Shown here piece by piece: positions 1 to 11,290 of a stretch of DNA of 64,000 nucleotides. Origin of the DNA: Eopsaltria australis (lineage: Eukaryota; Chordata; Aves; Passeriformes; Petroicidae); the NCBI GenBank assembly GCA_034509425.1, contig JAVTVJ010000830.1, positions 372,001 through 436,000 on the forward strand, written 5' to 3'. Made by a program: the position numbers and the translations under genes. Below the pieces are notes generated by a model. That model was given only the letters and a program-made list of their open reading frames with translations, did no database searches and was not told the origin of the DNA. Within the stretch, counting starts at the first letter, position 1. Each line of letters starts with the position of its first letter.

Positions 1-2350
1 GAATTGGTGGAGATGTGACTGCTTCTGTCTGGATTAGAAACTGGCTGAAGGAATGTAAACAAAAGACAACGAGAAACAGGATTTGGTTGAGGAGTGGCTC
101 TGTGCTGCTGCAGACACACCAGGAGCTCCCCCCGAGCAGCACCCTGATGGTGGTACAGGATGGAGAGTGGGGGGGTGCCCATGACACAAAAACGTTCTCA
201 GGAAAACCCTGACTAAAGAATTAAAGAAAGCCAGCCATTCCTGTGCGAAGTGAGTAGGAGGAGGCGACAGAGGAGGATGGGAGCCTCTGGGAGTGGTAGG
301 CAGGACTTGTAAGCACAAGGTGAGGTAGAGTGCAGCTGTGAGGGGTAGCCAAAGCCCTTTCAAAATATCCACCCTGGTGAGCCAGCCAGCCACACTGGTA
401 CCCTTCTGTCAGTGAGGCAAGATTTCAGTGAAATGCTAGTAATGCCCATGAACCACCACATCAAGTAGACCTTTATTTTTCCTCCCTCCCAAACACTAGT
501 TATCTATTGGAACCAGATGCATTTTTTTTCTGTAGGAATTTCCAAGCAGGGAAGGCCAGGCTACCTCGCTGTAGTCACAGAGGTGACGATCTCCTCATGA
601 ATTTTTGCTTTTTCAGGCACATGGAAATGCAGCCTTTTTCCTTGTCATGAGAAAGGTTTGCAAGGAGAAGAGTTTAGCAGACACTTGTTGTTGAGTAGCT
701 TGAGGGGCTACAGCACAATGCCCTGCAAACTTCACCCACTGTATTCACTGAGACATTGCAAATTCATGCGGATTATTTCTGTGTTTTCCTTTGTGCACCT
801 CAGTTACATTTATTTTTTTAATGACACGTGAATTTGTTTTCCCTTTTTTTTTCCTTTAATAACATTTATTTCATTTAGAGCTGTTTTGAAGTAATAGACA
901 CCTTTCTAGGTAGTGGCTTCTTACATCGTATAAGCCCGTTTATCAAAGGCAGGATTTGCTGCTGTTGTTTTTCTATTAGGGAGGAATTACACTAAGCCCG
1001 TAGCAGACATTTTGTGTTACCATGGCAGCCCATATTTCCTACAGGGTGGTGACCTCTAATGACTACAGTGGAAAGCCAGGAAAAATGGGGACTCTTTGAA
1101 GATTAGTAAATAAATGCATACTTATGCAAACTATCCAAGAGATAGCTAAACTATAAGAGGGGCAATGGCATGATTCAGAACACTGAGTAAGTGGCTCTTT
1201 GTAAATACCTGTGTTTTTTTAAAAATCACCTTTCATTTCTCCATGTTTTAAAAGGCTGTTTCCATCAAAGTAGCACACTGAACACGTTTTCTGCATAGGG
1301 CTCATATTATTTTTCATGTAATGAAACAGAAATACAGAGTTCAGAATTTCAGCAAAATATGTTTCTTACCACCTAAATAATTCTTTTTTTATAGCATTTT
1401 CAAATATTATTGCCATCATGATTGAATTTTCAGTGTTCTTTTAGTTCATCATTGCTAGATAAAATAAGGCAGCAGAATGTACTGAACTTTTAAACAGACA
1501 TCTCAGTGGGAGCTGTCTTTATTCTTTTAAAACAGCGTATTAAAAAAAAAGTCTCTGTTTTCGAAAAGAACAGATTGATTTTTACGTATGGGATTTAGTA
1601 AAAAGGAAAAATTGCATCTATCGAGTAGTACACAGTACTTGTTTTGGACCATTAAAATACCTACAAAAGGTGTTTTATAGTATTGGTTTGTGAATTTTAA
1701 ATGATTCTGCATTGTACTCTGCAGTGATCTCCTAAATTGTATAAAGCCTCTGTAGATGTGCTGGTACTCTGTGCATCTTCAGTTAATGACCCTTTTCATG
1801 TAAGCACAGCTGTTGCAAAGTAAAAAAATAAATTAGCAAAATGTGCCTCTTCTCCCTCCAGCTTCCCTTTACTTTTCTGTGGATTTCAGTGTTTTCCCCC
1901 TTCAGTTAGTAACCTTTCACACTCCTGCAGCCCAGATACGTGGTACCAAACTCTCTCCCATCAATGCTGTCAGCAGAAAAGGAGCAGATCAAGGTCTTAC
2001 AAAGCAAAACCAACATCAGCCAGATCCTGAATCTCCTCCTCTCCTGTCAGGAATACTGAGGTCAAGGCAACACTATTGCTCCTTACTATGGAGGTTGTTG
2101 TAACCCTTTTCTCTTCTTTCAGAAAATAAAACAAGTCCTTTGCAGATAAGCCCACTTGGCTTCCACAGAGAGCACTGGAGTCTCTTGTGCTGGAGCCACA
2201 TCTGCTGATGGATGCAGTGAGGCCAGATGTGGGCACCCCACCACAGGTTGGGATGCTTTGGGAATAGGTCACCCTGGCACTGAGTCTACCCACCATGTGA
2301 AGCCCTCTTTCATTTGGAAGTCATGGAGGCTTGGGGACACCAGGGTGGAC
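1..2350. other. Non-coding stretch, no gene seen
   Basis: No open frame here has a recognisable domain or a convincing splice-site pair. About 480-1840 is AT-rich with short homopolymer runs. About 1840-2350 has more balanced composition. I see no repeat family that I can name. Confidence 0.6.
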
Positions 2351-2397
2351 TGGATATCAGTTTTGTTGCACCCTGGAAGACACAAAACTGATACCCA
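2351..2397. repeat. Inverted repeat, perfect 12-bp stem
   Basis: The arm TATCAGTTTTGT (2355-2366) is exactly reverse-complementary to ACAAAACTGATA (2382-2393), with a 15-base loop. After one mismatch, three more pairs extend the stem outward to 2351/2397. The stem is too short for a normal microRNA precursor. A perfect 12-bp stem with a small loop is somewhat rarer than chance for a window this size. No function is implied by its surroundings. Confidence 0.7.
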
Positions 2398-2689
2398 CAG
2401 GGATATGCCCTGCTCCCAACAGTCTTGCCTCTCTGAGTGCCCACACAGGATGGGAAAGCCTGGGTGAGTTTGTGATCCATACTTGTATCAGCATCTCATA
2501 TTGTAGTGAATTTCAACAAAGTTTTGGGATGGCTGCAGGGGATGTGGTGTGGGGAATTGCTGTACTCCCTGGTGCACGGGGGAATGGTGAAGACTGGAGG
2601 CAGATGGAAAAAAAGCATACATTTTGGTGTTGGCTTTGATTTCTTTGCATATGATTTTGCTTCTTGATAACTGCACTGGTTTGCCATGG

Positions 2690-3325
2690 TCGCTGGTGTT
2701 CGGGCTGGACAGGTAGCCCCAGGGACTTTGGCTAGCGACCCGTCGGCGTCTGCAGCCAGCGACCCTGACCGCCGGAGCGCCGGTCCGCTGCCGCGGGAAT
2801 CGGTGCGTTCCCAGCCGCAGGAAGCTCTTAGAGAACAAGCTATCTCTATAGGGGCCGGAGGGATAGGGAGGGATCTTCTGGCTAGAGTAATAGAGACGCA
2901 GAGGCGTGGGGTCCAACTGCACTCTGGGCGTCTAGGATCAGAAGACCCCAAACAGCTCAGAGCACCGACTTTTATTGTAAGGGCACCATCCGACCATCAA
3001 ACACCAGGAGGGAGGAACCAGGGAGGGACCAGGGGACCAGGACTAACCGGGAAGGAGAGGGGGGGGAGAGGGGATGACAGACAACCAGGGGATTCAATTA
3101 ACTACCGAATGGAACGGAACTTTCTAGAACACAAGAATGACTGGCAGGAGAGGGGCAGGTGCTTAAACTAATGGAGGAAAAGGGAACCACCCCTGAGAAA
3201 CTCAGCCCCCTTGCGGGGCAAAACCACCTGTGTCTCCTCCCCAGGGGAGACTTTAAACTTGGGCACCTTTATTCCACAGCTTCTCAGGGGGGACCGAGCC
3301 CTTCGGGACCTCAAGCACCACCACA
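2690..3325 (-). mobile_element. Probable solo LTR of an endogenous retrovirus (minus strand)
   Basis: Read on the minus strand, this block resembles an LTR. A possible 5' end with the sequence TGTGGTGGTGC lies near 3325. A U3-like segment follows, and then an AATAAA signal (2971-2976 on the plus strand as TTTATT). Downstream of the signal is a CpG-rich, U5-like segment reaching about 2690. Its composition differs sharply from the AT-rich DNA to its left. No gag, pol or env-like frame flanks it and no clear primer-binding site follows, so a solo LTR is the simplest reading. The ends are uncertain because I could not find a convincing target-site duplication. The class (ERVK, ERVL or other) cannot be decided by eye. 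Open frames across it on either strand have no recognisable protein family. It could instead be a CpG-rich promoter-like sequence of other origin. Confidence 0.5.
2971..2976 (-). terminator. Possible LTR poly(A) signal (AATAAA, minus strand)
   Basis: AATAAA lies on the minus strand in the position expected for the U3/R poly(A) signal of the proposed LTR. It is followed on that strand by GTCGGTGCTC and then CpG-rich sequence. A second AATAAA occurs on the same strand at 3267-3272, so which one would be used is open. Confidence 0.35.
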
Positions 3326-3329
3326 CTTA

Positions 3330-6300
3330 CCAGCTCCTTCTAGGAATGGGGGACACCAGGTGCCCTCTGGGTTAGTTTGCATTGCTGAAAGCTCATGTTG
3401 TTAATTTCCTTGGAATTGGGAAATTTAGTTAAAAATGAGACGCTCCCGATGTCATTATCCTACTTTTATTATGCAACGTCACAACATGCTGATGAGCCAG
3501 GGTAATTTACATTCTTCTTTCTTTCTTCTGCTCTTGGTAGCTCCAAATTCTCTGTTAATTGTCAGCGATTCAAAAAGGCCCACCTGGGGAGGCACCTTCT
3601 CCTCAGGGACTCCTCCCTTGCTGTCAGAGATGAGCCCCTCCCTGGGGCGGGGATGGGGCTTCCAATTGCTGAGCTCCTGCCCTCCTCAGCGGGGGGCAGA
3701 GCTGCTGCTCTCCCTCTGCACGCCTCTTAAAGCTGTTCCCAGAAGCTGCAGCTCTTCCAGCACAAAGGTTTGCCTGCTAACCAGCCTAACCTGAGGTGTG
3801 GGGTGTGTGCAGATCTGCCCTTTACCTGATCCCAGGCTCTCTGGAAATCCTACTATGAGTTTCCTGGGCTCCCACAGGATGTGTTCTACTTTTTCAAATT
3901 CAGGAAGTTGTGAGAGAGAGGGGCTGAGTGCATGGCCTCCATCTGTGTGTTGTAGATCACTTGCCTCAACCATGAAGCAACCCTATCCCCCTGCCCATCA
4001 TTGAACACATAGCTGGAGACTATTTGACAAATCTGATCCAGACTAGCTAATAGTTTCAGGGTGACCAAAACCTCGTATCAGGTGAATTTAGGATTCAACT
4101 GAAAACTCTAGTCGAGTCCAAACGTAGAGGGGAAGCTGGTGGTAAGGCAGCAGGGAGGAAGAGAGGAAAAGAAGTCTGGTGAGGAGTGAAGGGGAGGCTG
4201 AAGCAGGAGGGATCCTTATGTGAGCTGCAGGGCTGGCAGAGCCCTTTGGAAAGGGGGTCTGCCTGGTGGAGGACCCCTGGGTCCTGGTTAAAGGGACACC
4301 CCTCCACCCTTTCCAGTTTTGTGAAATTGCTCTGTCCTTTCTCTGGTTAATACCTTTCCTTCTGTTTTATTTTGAAGCATATTTTTTACTAGTCCGTGAA
4401 ACCCAAAATTTTTGTCCCTGTTGACATGAGATCAGAGGGATACTTGTGTTAAATGAAAAGGGCAGTGTGGACTTCTGAGAACAAAGTGGAATGATTTTAT
4501 GTCTGGTGAGGTGGAGCAGTACTAAATCACTACTCTGGAAAGCAGTGATTTGGTTCTGTAGTGTAGCAGCTGAGCAGACCATTCTGAGATTTTCCACTCC
4601 CAGGCCACTGTCACTGAGAGCCACTGCAACCCCCAGCACCCTCGTGGGCTCCCTGCAGCCCCCCCAGTGCAGAGCCCAGTGCTGGGCTGCACTCAGACAC
4701 GTGGGATGGTGAAGGCAATGACTCCTTCAGGTCCTGGTCCTGCCTTCTGCCAGCTGAGAGCCTGCAGGTAAAACAGATTGAGAAGCATTTAACAGCCCCA
4801 GATGCAGTAATTCTGAGACAAATGTCTTCAGCATTTTGATCCAACCATGCTCAGAGCTGTGATCAGCCCACGCACCCCTTTTCTACCGAGGCGCACCCCA
4901 ACACTGCACCCGGAGGTGGCTGCTGCTGCTGCTGGGGCTGCTGGGGCTGACTTGCCTGCTTTGCTTTTCTTTCTGAGCCTCATTGGTTTGTCAGTTCACT
5001 CCAGCTGAAAATCAAATATGTATGTCCGGTGTGTTTTTTATCTGTTAACTAAACAAAAATAATGCATTCTGCCGCTTCACTTTGAAAGCTTTCAAACCTT
5101 TCCCTTTTATCTCTGCCTGTATTGTTCTTTAACAACCTGACAGTTGATTATTACATGGTTTCTCTTTCTCCTTTATCCTCTGCCCATAATACTCAATGAT
5201 TTTTCACTGGGCATCACTCCCAAAGTGTGTTTGTATATTCACAGCTAGGCAAGATTGGACATTGATATGATTTTCTGATTCTGAAATAACACGTGTACTT
5301 GAGAAGATGTTTCTTCTCTGGGGCACTTAATTTTTCCTGGTGACTCAAAATTTGTCTCCAACCCTGCTAGAGAGAAATTTTGGAGAAAAGTCATCAAGCT
5401 GAAGTGACAAATGCTTAGAGCCAGCCATTTTTTTTGGCATGTTGTGCTTTCTGCTCAAACCAAAACCCTGTTGAATGTCTGTGCAGCCTGATGATATTCT
5501 AAGTGCTTTAGCATGGTTTATTAGCTGCTGTGGGAGTGTCTTTGCCTGCCATTGCCTGTGACAGGACTGTTCCCATTAATGAAGTCGCATTGCGTTCAGC
5601 AATGCTCTGATCCACGCTACCATGTAGCCAGCAGGACACTGTGGAGGGCATTTCCGGAGCTGCACTTTCCAATGTGGGAGTTTTGACCAAAGATGCTGAT
5701 ATTCCTCCTAGATATTTGTGCATGGTGACACTGCAGGCTGGTTCACATCTCCTTGTTTATTTGACCAAATTAGGATAAAGCCAAGCTCTCTGACTGAAAT
5801 GTTTGTGAATATTGAAAAAAAAAAAAACCAAAACAAAACAAAAAACCACCAAAAAAAACCCCCTCTATTTTAGGAATTTTAGTGAACTTATTTTTCTTTG
5901 TACATCTGTGTCACTGGTCTCCATGACTTTTTCTGCTGTGTTGGGCCCATTCATTTGCAGTCATTTCTTGCCACTCATTCACTCATTCTCAGTGAATAAT
6001 TGTGTTACGGTTTTTGATTTCCTGATAAAACTGTAATTTTGATAACTAATAGCCTTTTCCACATTACACCTTGAATTTGAACTGAATTAGAAGCAGTAGT
6101 GAAGAGAAACAAGTCAAAAGATCAGGTTCTTTTCCAGCCATTTCCAGCACAGGAGTTGCTAACACAACCACTGCATAGCTGCGTGTAAAATGTGGACAGA
6201 AATATTTGTAGCAATGATGTGAGCTGGAATGAAGTTACGGAATTCCTGCTATGCTGAGACACTAAAATATGGTTTAAATTAAAACTGAGGCTAAGCGTAT

Positions 6301-6470
6301 TATTCACTTGATGAGTTTTGTTCTACTCCTCCTCTTGGGATACCTAAAAGCAGGCTGCTATTTCTTCTTTTTTTTTTTTTCTTTTTTTTTAATTCCTCTA
6401 AGATGACTGATGTCCTCTGAATCAAAATGACACTTAATATTTGACATTCACCTTCACTTGATTGCATTTG
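3330..6470. other. Non-coding stretch, no gene seen
   Basis: Mixed composition, with a short CTG run near 4919-4934 followed by GGGGCTGCTGGGG. Frames here are short and unrelated to families I know. Nothing else is recognised apart from the A-rich tract listed separately. Confidence 0.55.
5815..5858. repeat. A-rich low-complexity tract
   Basis: A run of 13 A's is followed by A-rich sequence interrupted by C's (AACAAAAC, CCACC), ending in CCCCC. There is no AATAAA just upstream, so it does not look like the tail of a retrocopied mRNA. Simple-sequence drift is the likely origin. Confidence 0.85.
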
Positions 6471-6472
6471 GT

Positions 6473-6498
6473 CATGTCAATAACACATGTCAATAACG
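6473..6498. repeat. Two-copy 13-bp tandem duplication
   Basis: CATGTCAATAAC occurs at 6473-6484 and again at 6486-6497, a period of 13 bp with both copies exact. It is small and probably a replication-slippage duplication. Confidence 0.8.
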
Positions 6499-6499
6499 T

Positions 6500-9400
6500 G
6501 TTGCTTCTGTTACCTGAATGACCGTGGGTTATTTCATAAAACTGGGAAAGGGTGAGAAGAACCCACAGGGAAGTTCAGCCTCTCAAGGAGATGTGATACC
6601 AAGAACAGGGTCTTTCTCAACCATTAGTATTTTTGCTTTTGTTGGGGCAGTGCAGGATTTCTGGAGGCATTCTAGAGGCCAGAAAGGACTGGCAGTTCCT
6701 AATCAGAAGGTGGGATCTGGATTTAATTTTCTCTTCTTACAAATGCATGCAGTAATTGGGCGCTTGTAAGTGCCTTGAGTAATAAAAAGTATCTTTGCAT
6801 CTCTGCCTGGCTTCTTTAGGAGGCTTTTTTAAAGGCTGGGACTAGACCTTCTCACTTCCCAGTCTGGTACGAGGCACAGCAGAGCCCAAGGCTTCATCCA
6901 GGAGACTTCATCACCTCCAGGTCCACTGTCATAAAAGGGAAGTGCTCCTTAGGGAAAGAGCCCATGTTACAAATAATCTTGCATAGTCTCTCCAGAAGCT
7001 GATTCACTGCTCAGTTGCCCTCCCTTGCAGATGAGCAGCTTCTTTCCAGTTTACAAGTGCTGTGACCTTTGGGGCTGAGCTGCCTGTGTGGGACTGCCCA
7101 GGCAGAGAGGGGTGGCTGTGCAGGGTGGACCAGGGCTGCAAGGAGTCAAGGCAGTTTTGTGCTTTTCTGCATCCTGGCTTTGTGCAGTATGTTCAGCAAA
7201 TGAATATTCCTCAGTGTCAGATCCAAGAGCCTTGCTGGGCTCACTCTGATATGCTACATCTGCAAGAACCATCCCTGGGACTTCCAAATGTCTACCGCCC
7301 TCATGTTGTGTCTTGAAAAGAATTTGAAATATATAAATATGTAATGTGTCCTCACTCTGCCTAGTGGTGAAGTAACTTTTTGTGCTGGCTCTTGAGATGT
7401 TAAGTATAAGGGCATGTGGTATGAAAGGGTGAACCAGCCTCTCATATTTCACCTTTTCTCAGTCCAGAAATGGTGCAGTTTCTGCCTGCATTGTGCAGTG
7501 ATGGTCATGAACTCACTGTGCTGAGCATCTCCCTGGTGCACTGTTAGGCTTTGTTTTGGACTCCTCATTCACTTTCTGGGCTCAGAACAAGCAATGAGAA
7601 AAAAATATGGCTTTTTTCTGCATGTTGTCAGAGAAAAAAAATTGAACAGGTTTGACATTAAATCACCGGACTATTGAAAAACAAAGTAGAATATTTTGTT
7701 CTTGCCAAATTTTGTGTCTTGTAAACTGAAATTATTGCTTTCTTATAGTTTTAGGGCAAAGAGAAGGCAATCCAAGCAGTAAATAAATTACAACTAACCT
7801 GGGGTTTAAGCAGGACTTGATACAGAAAGACTTGCTGTTCTTGGCCTGCCCTGAGCCTGTCAGAGACTTCAAAACAAGCCCTCTGGAAAAGCCTGACTGG
7901 AGACCTTGGCATGTGCCAGGCCACCACAAACCTCAGTCTCTGCACTCCGCTGATTTGAGAGCCAACAGGTCACCAGCAGTGTGCAAGAAGCCTGGGTGAT
8001 GCATTTCTGGGCCAGAGAAGGGCCGGGGCTGAGGCTGAGCCCTGCTGCTGATGGTGGAGCCAGAGCTCCCTGAACTCTCCTGCCACCCCCATGGAGGCAA
8101 GGATGCCCCAAGGTGCCCAGTTCCCATGGAGAGCATCACAGCAGGGATACCTCCCCACTGGGGACAGGGCAGTGCCACAGCAGGGGCACAAGGAGCACCA
8201 GGACAAGCATTTGGTGTGGTTTCATGAAGGTATGGAGCCGTAGCTGCTAGAGGTGGTGACACCTTTGGCATGGAATGGGCTGTCCACAGTCCTTTGCTTG
8301 CTCTGTCTGTGTGCCCTGCATCAGCAGGTAGACTGAAAACAGAATTTATGCTTTAAATCATGTTGTGCATCTATTTCTTCCTCTGATCTTTCTAACCCTG
8401 TGGCTGCTAATTATCAGTTAATAATGACATTTTCAGAATTAATTCAAAATAGTGTCACTATTTTATTTCATTCCTTGCTTTTCACACACGAGCTTGCTCA
8501 TCAGGGCTCTCTGCTGCCTGCACTGCTGGTAGCAAAGGTGACAAACCCACACCTTGAGCAGCATGGAAGTGTTTGTTGTGGAGAACAAATCTGAACCAAA
8601 GGACAGCATTCCTGACTGAATGTAACTTGATGTGGAAAAAGTTCAGAACTATCATCACTGAGAGCAGGGAGAAGAAAAGTAAGTAAAAATCTTTCCCGGT
8701 AAAACTAAAACTTGCTTTCAGACTTGGAAATTTTTCAAGGAGATACATTTGTAATTCTACCTGGGAGCCAAAGCAGAAGTCAGTGCATGTGCATCACCAA
8801 ACCCAAAGCTGCAGAAAGAGGAATTGCTGAGATCAAGAAAAATGAATATCAAAGAAACATAAAGGTTATGCCCTGGAGTCCTGTTCTAGGTCAGAATATT
8901 TGTTCTTTGGGTGCAGGGCACAGTTTCTTTCCTCCCCTCTCAGCTGCCTGTGCTGGCTTCCCATGCAGAGCAGTCCCTGCTCCTGCTGGGCAGCAAGTGC
9001 AGGATATCCAGCACAGAGCTGCAGCACAGGCAGAGAGGGATGTTTCACCCCAAATATAGTGGAAAAAGGCAACATTTAAAACAAAGACTTTTTTCTTTTT
9101 GTAGTTTCACAACAACTTTGCATTGATGAGTTCCAGGATGCAGACTAGTTGTGGGAAGCAGAAAGATACAGATATTTTTCTTCTGGAGTGCTTAATTTAT
9201 TTTTCATAACCTTGTACCATTCACTGTTTTTAGTCTTTTGGATTATGTGATCTGTGTCTTCTTCTCTGCTAGATCTAGATGTGGCTTGTGAGAATCCTGT
9301 CAGAGAGCCTTGACTCTGTTTTTGTATTTGTAAGCAATGGCAGAAGCAATGGTGCGCTGTAGGGATGCCCAGTATCCTGGTCCTGCCTCGGAGTCACCTT

Positions 9401-9970
9401 TCTAATTGGGAATCTCAGCTGGGAAAGGACTCTCCAGGGAACTGTGAGGGACAGACATCCTTCCATTCTCACTGGAAAGCTGTAAGGTAGATTCTTTTCC
9501 ACTACCAAACTGCTTTCTTTCTGAACAGAGGAGATACGGAGTGAAAGGAGCAGCAAGACTTCAAGGCCATGAAAATAGAGTAGAAATTAGGCAGCCCCTG
9601 AGTTTCTGGGATGGGAGGTGTCAGTGTAGGCAGGTCCATGCCTGAGGACCAGTGGTCTGTGGGGGCAGCCTGTGATATCACCAGAAGTTACCAACACTTC
9701 CAAAAGCCATGAGAACTCCAAAATTTCTCTCCAAATTTCTTTATACCTTGGCTAAGGCAGCCTAGGATCTGAGCCTCCCCTTGCTGGGTATTTATGAGAT
9801 ACCCCCTGCTCTCCCAGCAAGTCTGGCTGAGTTCAAAGGCACTGCTGCATTTGCCTGGATGGGGATTATTCTCAGGAGTAAATCTCAACAGGATCAGGCC
9901 CTAGGTGTGTATGATAACCTATTTAGACTTTGATTTATTTCTATTTTAAATGCCTTCACTTCAAGCCTGT
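6500..9970. other. Non-coding stretch, no gene seen
   Basis: About 3.5 kb without recognisable exons, RNA genes or named repeats. Open frames such as 7051-7452 (minus) and 7933-8271 (minus) show no domain or conserved motif and overlap frames on the other strand. A few GC-richer patches (about 7060-7150 and 7990-8200) carry no CpG island. Confidence 0.55.
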
Positions 9971-10007
9971 AGGTACATTTACTGTACCTACACACAAAGG
10001 TACAGTA
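9971..10007. repeat. Two overlapping, mutually exclusive hairpins
   Basis: AGGTACA (9971-9977) pairs with TGTACCT (9983-9989) across a 5-base loop. The overlapping arm TACTGTACCT (9980-9989) pairs exactly with AGGTACAGTA (9998-10007) across an 8-base loop. The central arm is shared, so only one hairpin can form at a time. It lies in non-coding DNA with no start codon or gene near enough to suggest a switch. It may simply be a degraded short tandem of a GGTACAGT-like unit. Confidence 0.7.
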
Positions 10008-10009
10008 CA

Positions 10010-10610
10010 CAAAGCACAAATTCTGCTTGCTACTATTTTCTTGGAAAAAGCTAAGGGAAAAAAACCAACCCCAAAAAAGCACTGAAATAGATGGCTGCCA
10101 CAACAAAAAGGATCACCTTTCACCAGGAAGTCAACTTCTTCAGCCAGAGCTGTCCCAAGAGCCCTGTCTCTGTCCTAGCATGAGATTAAAGCCTTCATGG
10201 ACAGACAGGCTCTGGCTGTGCCTGTGAAAGGAAAAAAAGCCTGGGTCTGCTGGATCAAAAGAAACTGGGATCTCTGAGCAGCAGACAGCCTCTAAACCCA
10301 ACCTTGCTCATTCTGCTGTTCTGGCACTGTGTCATGCACAGCTGTGGGTAACTGATCCCCCTCTCTTGCTGCCCATGCTGTCCTTGCTCCTCGCAGGGCT
10401 GTGTCACCTTTGCTGTCCCTCTGCAGCTGCACACAGGGACCTGCTGCCCCAGGAGTCCCCCACTCCACTCCAGTGGCAGCCAATCCTGTAACTGGGAACT
10501 GGGAAGGAGGTTTTCTGTGCATGAGCAGGCATGGGCAGAGTTCTCAGGGGTGAGTGGGTGCAACATAGCACTCCCAGCCTCCCACAGCCCTGCATGGATC
10601 TGCACAGACC
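10010..10610. other. Non-coding stretch, no gene seen
   Basis: Several short overlapping frames occur on the minus strand (10255-10605), but none has a recognisable family and they share the same DNA in different frames. No repeat is recognised until the CR1 fragment begins. Confidence 0.55.
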
Positions 10611-10815
10611 AATCTAAATCAGCCCCCTGCTAGTCCAGAACCACTGTTCTGGCCATGTCCTGTCACAACAGGCCCCGCTGAAGTGTTTGTCCCCATCTTT
10701 CTTACTGGTTCCCTTCAAATATTGAAAGGCTGCAGAAAGGTGTCCCTGGAGCCTTCCCTTCTCCAGGCTGAGCAACCTCAGCTGTCTCATTCTGTAGTCA
10801 AAGGAGAGAGTGTAT
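10611..10815 (-). mobile_element. CR1 LINE fragment (ORF2 C-terminal part), minus strand
   Basis: On the minus strand this encodes a clear remnant of the CR1 ORF2 C-terminus. The frame at 10614-10838 contains LRLLSLEKGRLQGHL, then SAAFQYLKG and KKDGDKHFS, which match the conserved block after the CR1 reverse transcriptase. On the plus strand the matching DNA landmarks are TGTCACAACAGGCCC and TTCTCCAGGCTGAGCAACC. The copy is truncated at both ends. It lacks the reverse-transcriptase core and the usual CR1 3' terminus with its ATTCTATG-type repeat. It is an old, inactive copy. Confidence 0.9.
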
Positions 10816-11206
10816 GAAAGGTACCTTGCTTGGGCCACTGGGATCTAATTTAGCAACAGAAGTGCTGCCCAAATCACTGGGGCACTGGCCACCTGTACAG
10901 AAAGCCCAGCATCCAAGTGAAGTGCTCATGTCAGAGCCAGGATGGACATTCCAACAGTTGTCTAAAGATCTGTACAGTTCTGAGTCAGTGTACAACATCT
11001 CTTTCCTGAATGTCTTCAGGTGTTTATTTCAGAAATGCAGCTGGGCTGGCCCATCTCTCTCCAGTGGTATGGGAAGTGGAGGATGAGCCCTAGGACAGTT
11101 TAGATTTTGGTAGAGTTATTGTGTGGATGGCTGAAAAACCTTTAGCATCTTGTCTAGGATTTTGCAAAGACCAAAGGGACAGTGGTTAGAAGAAGTGCCT
11201 CTGTTT

Positions 11207-11290
11207 AATGATAATGACAATGATGATGATAATAGGTCTAAGAATAACATACATAATAATAATAATAATTAAAATAATAAATAATAGCTT
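11207..11290. repeat. AT-rich trinucleotide simple repeats (ATG/ATA and AAT)
   Basis: An imperfect ATGATA/GATGAT segment (about 11207-11235) is followed after a short spacer by an AAT run (about 11253-11290) with interruptions. Both are low-complexity. They have no coding context. Confidence 0.85.
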
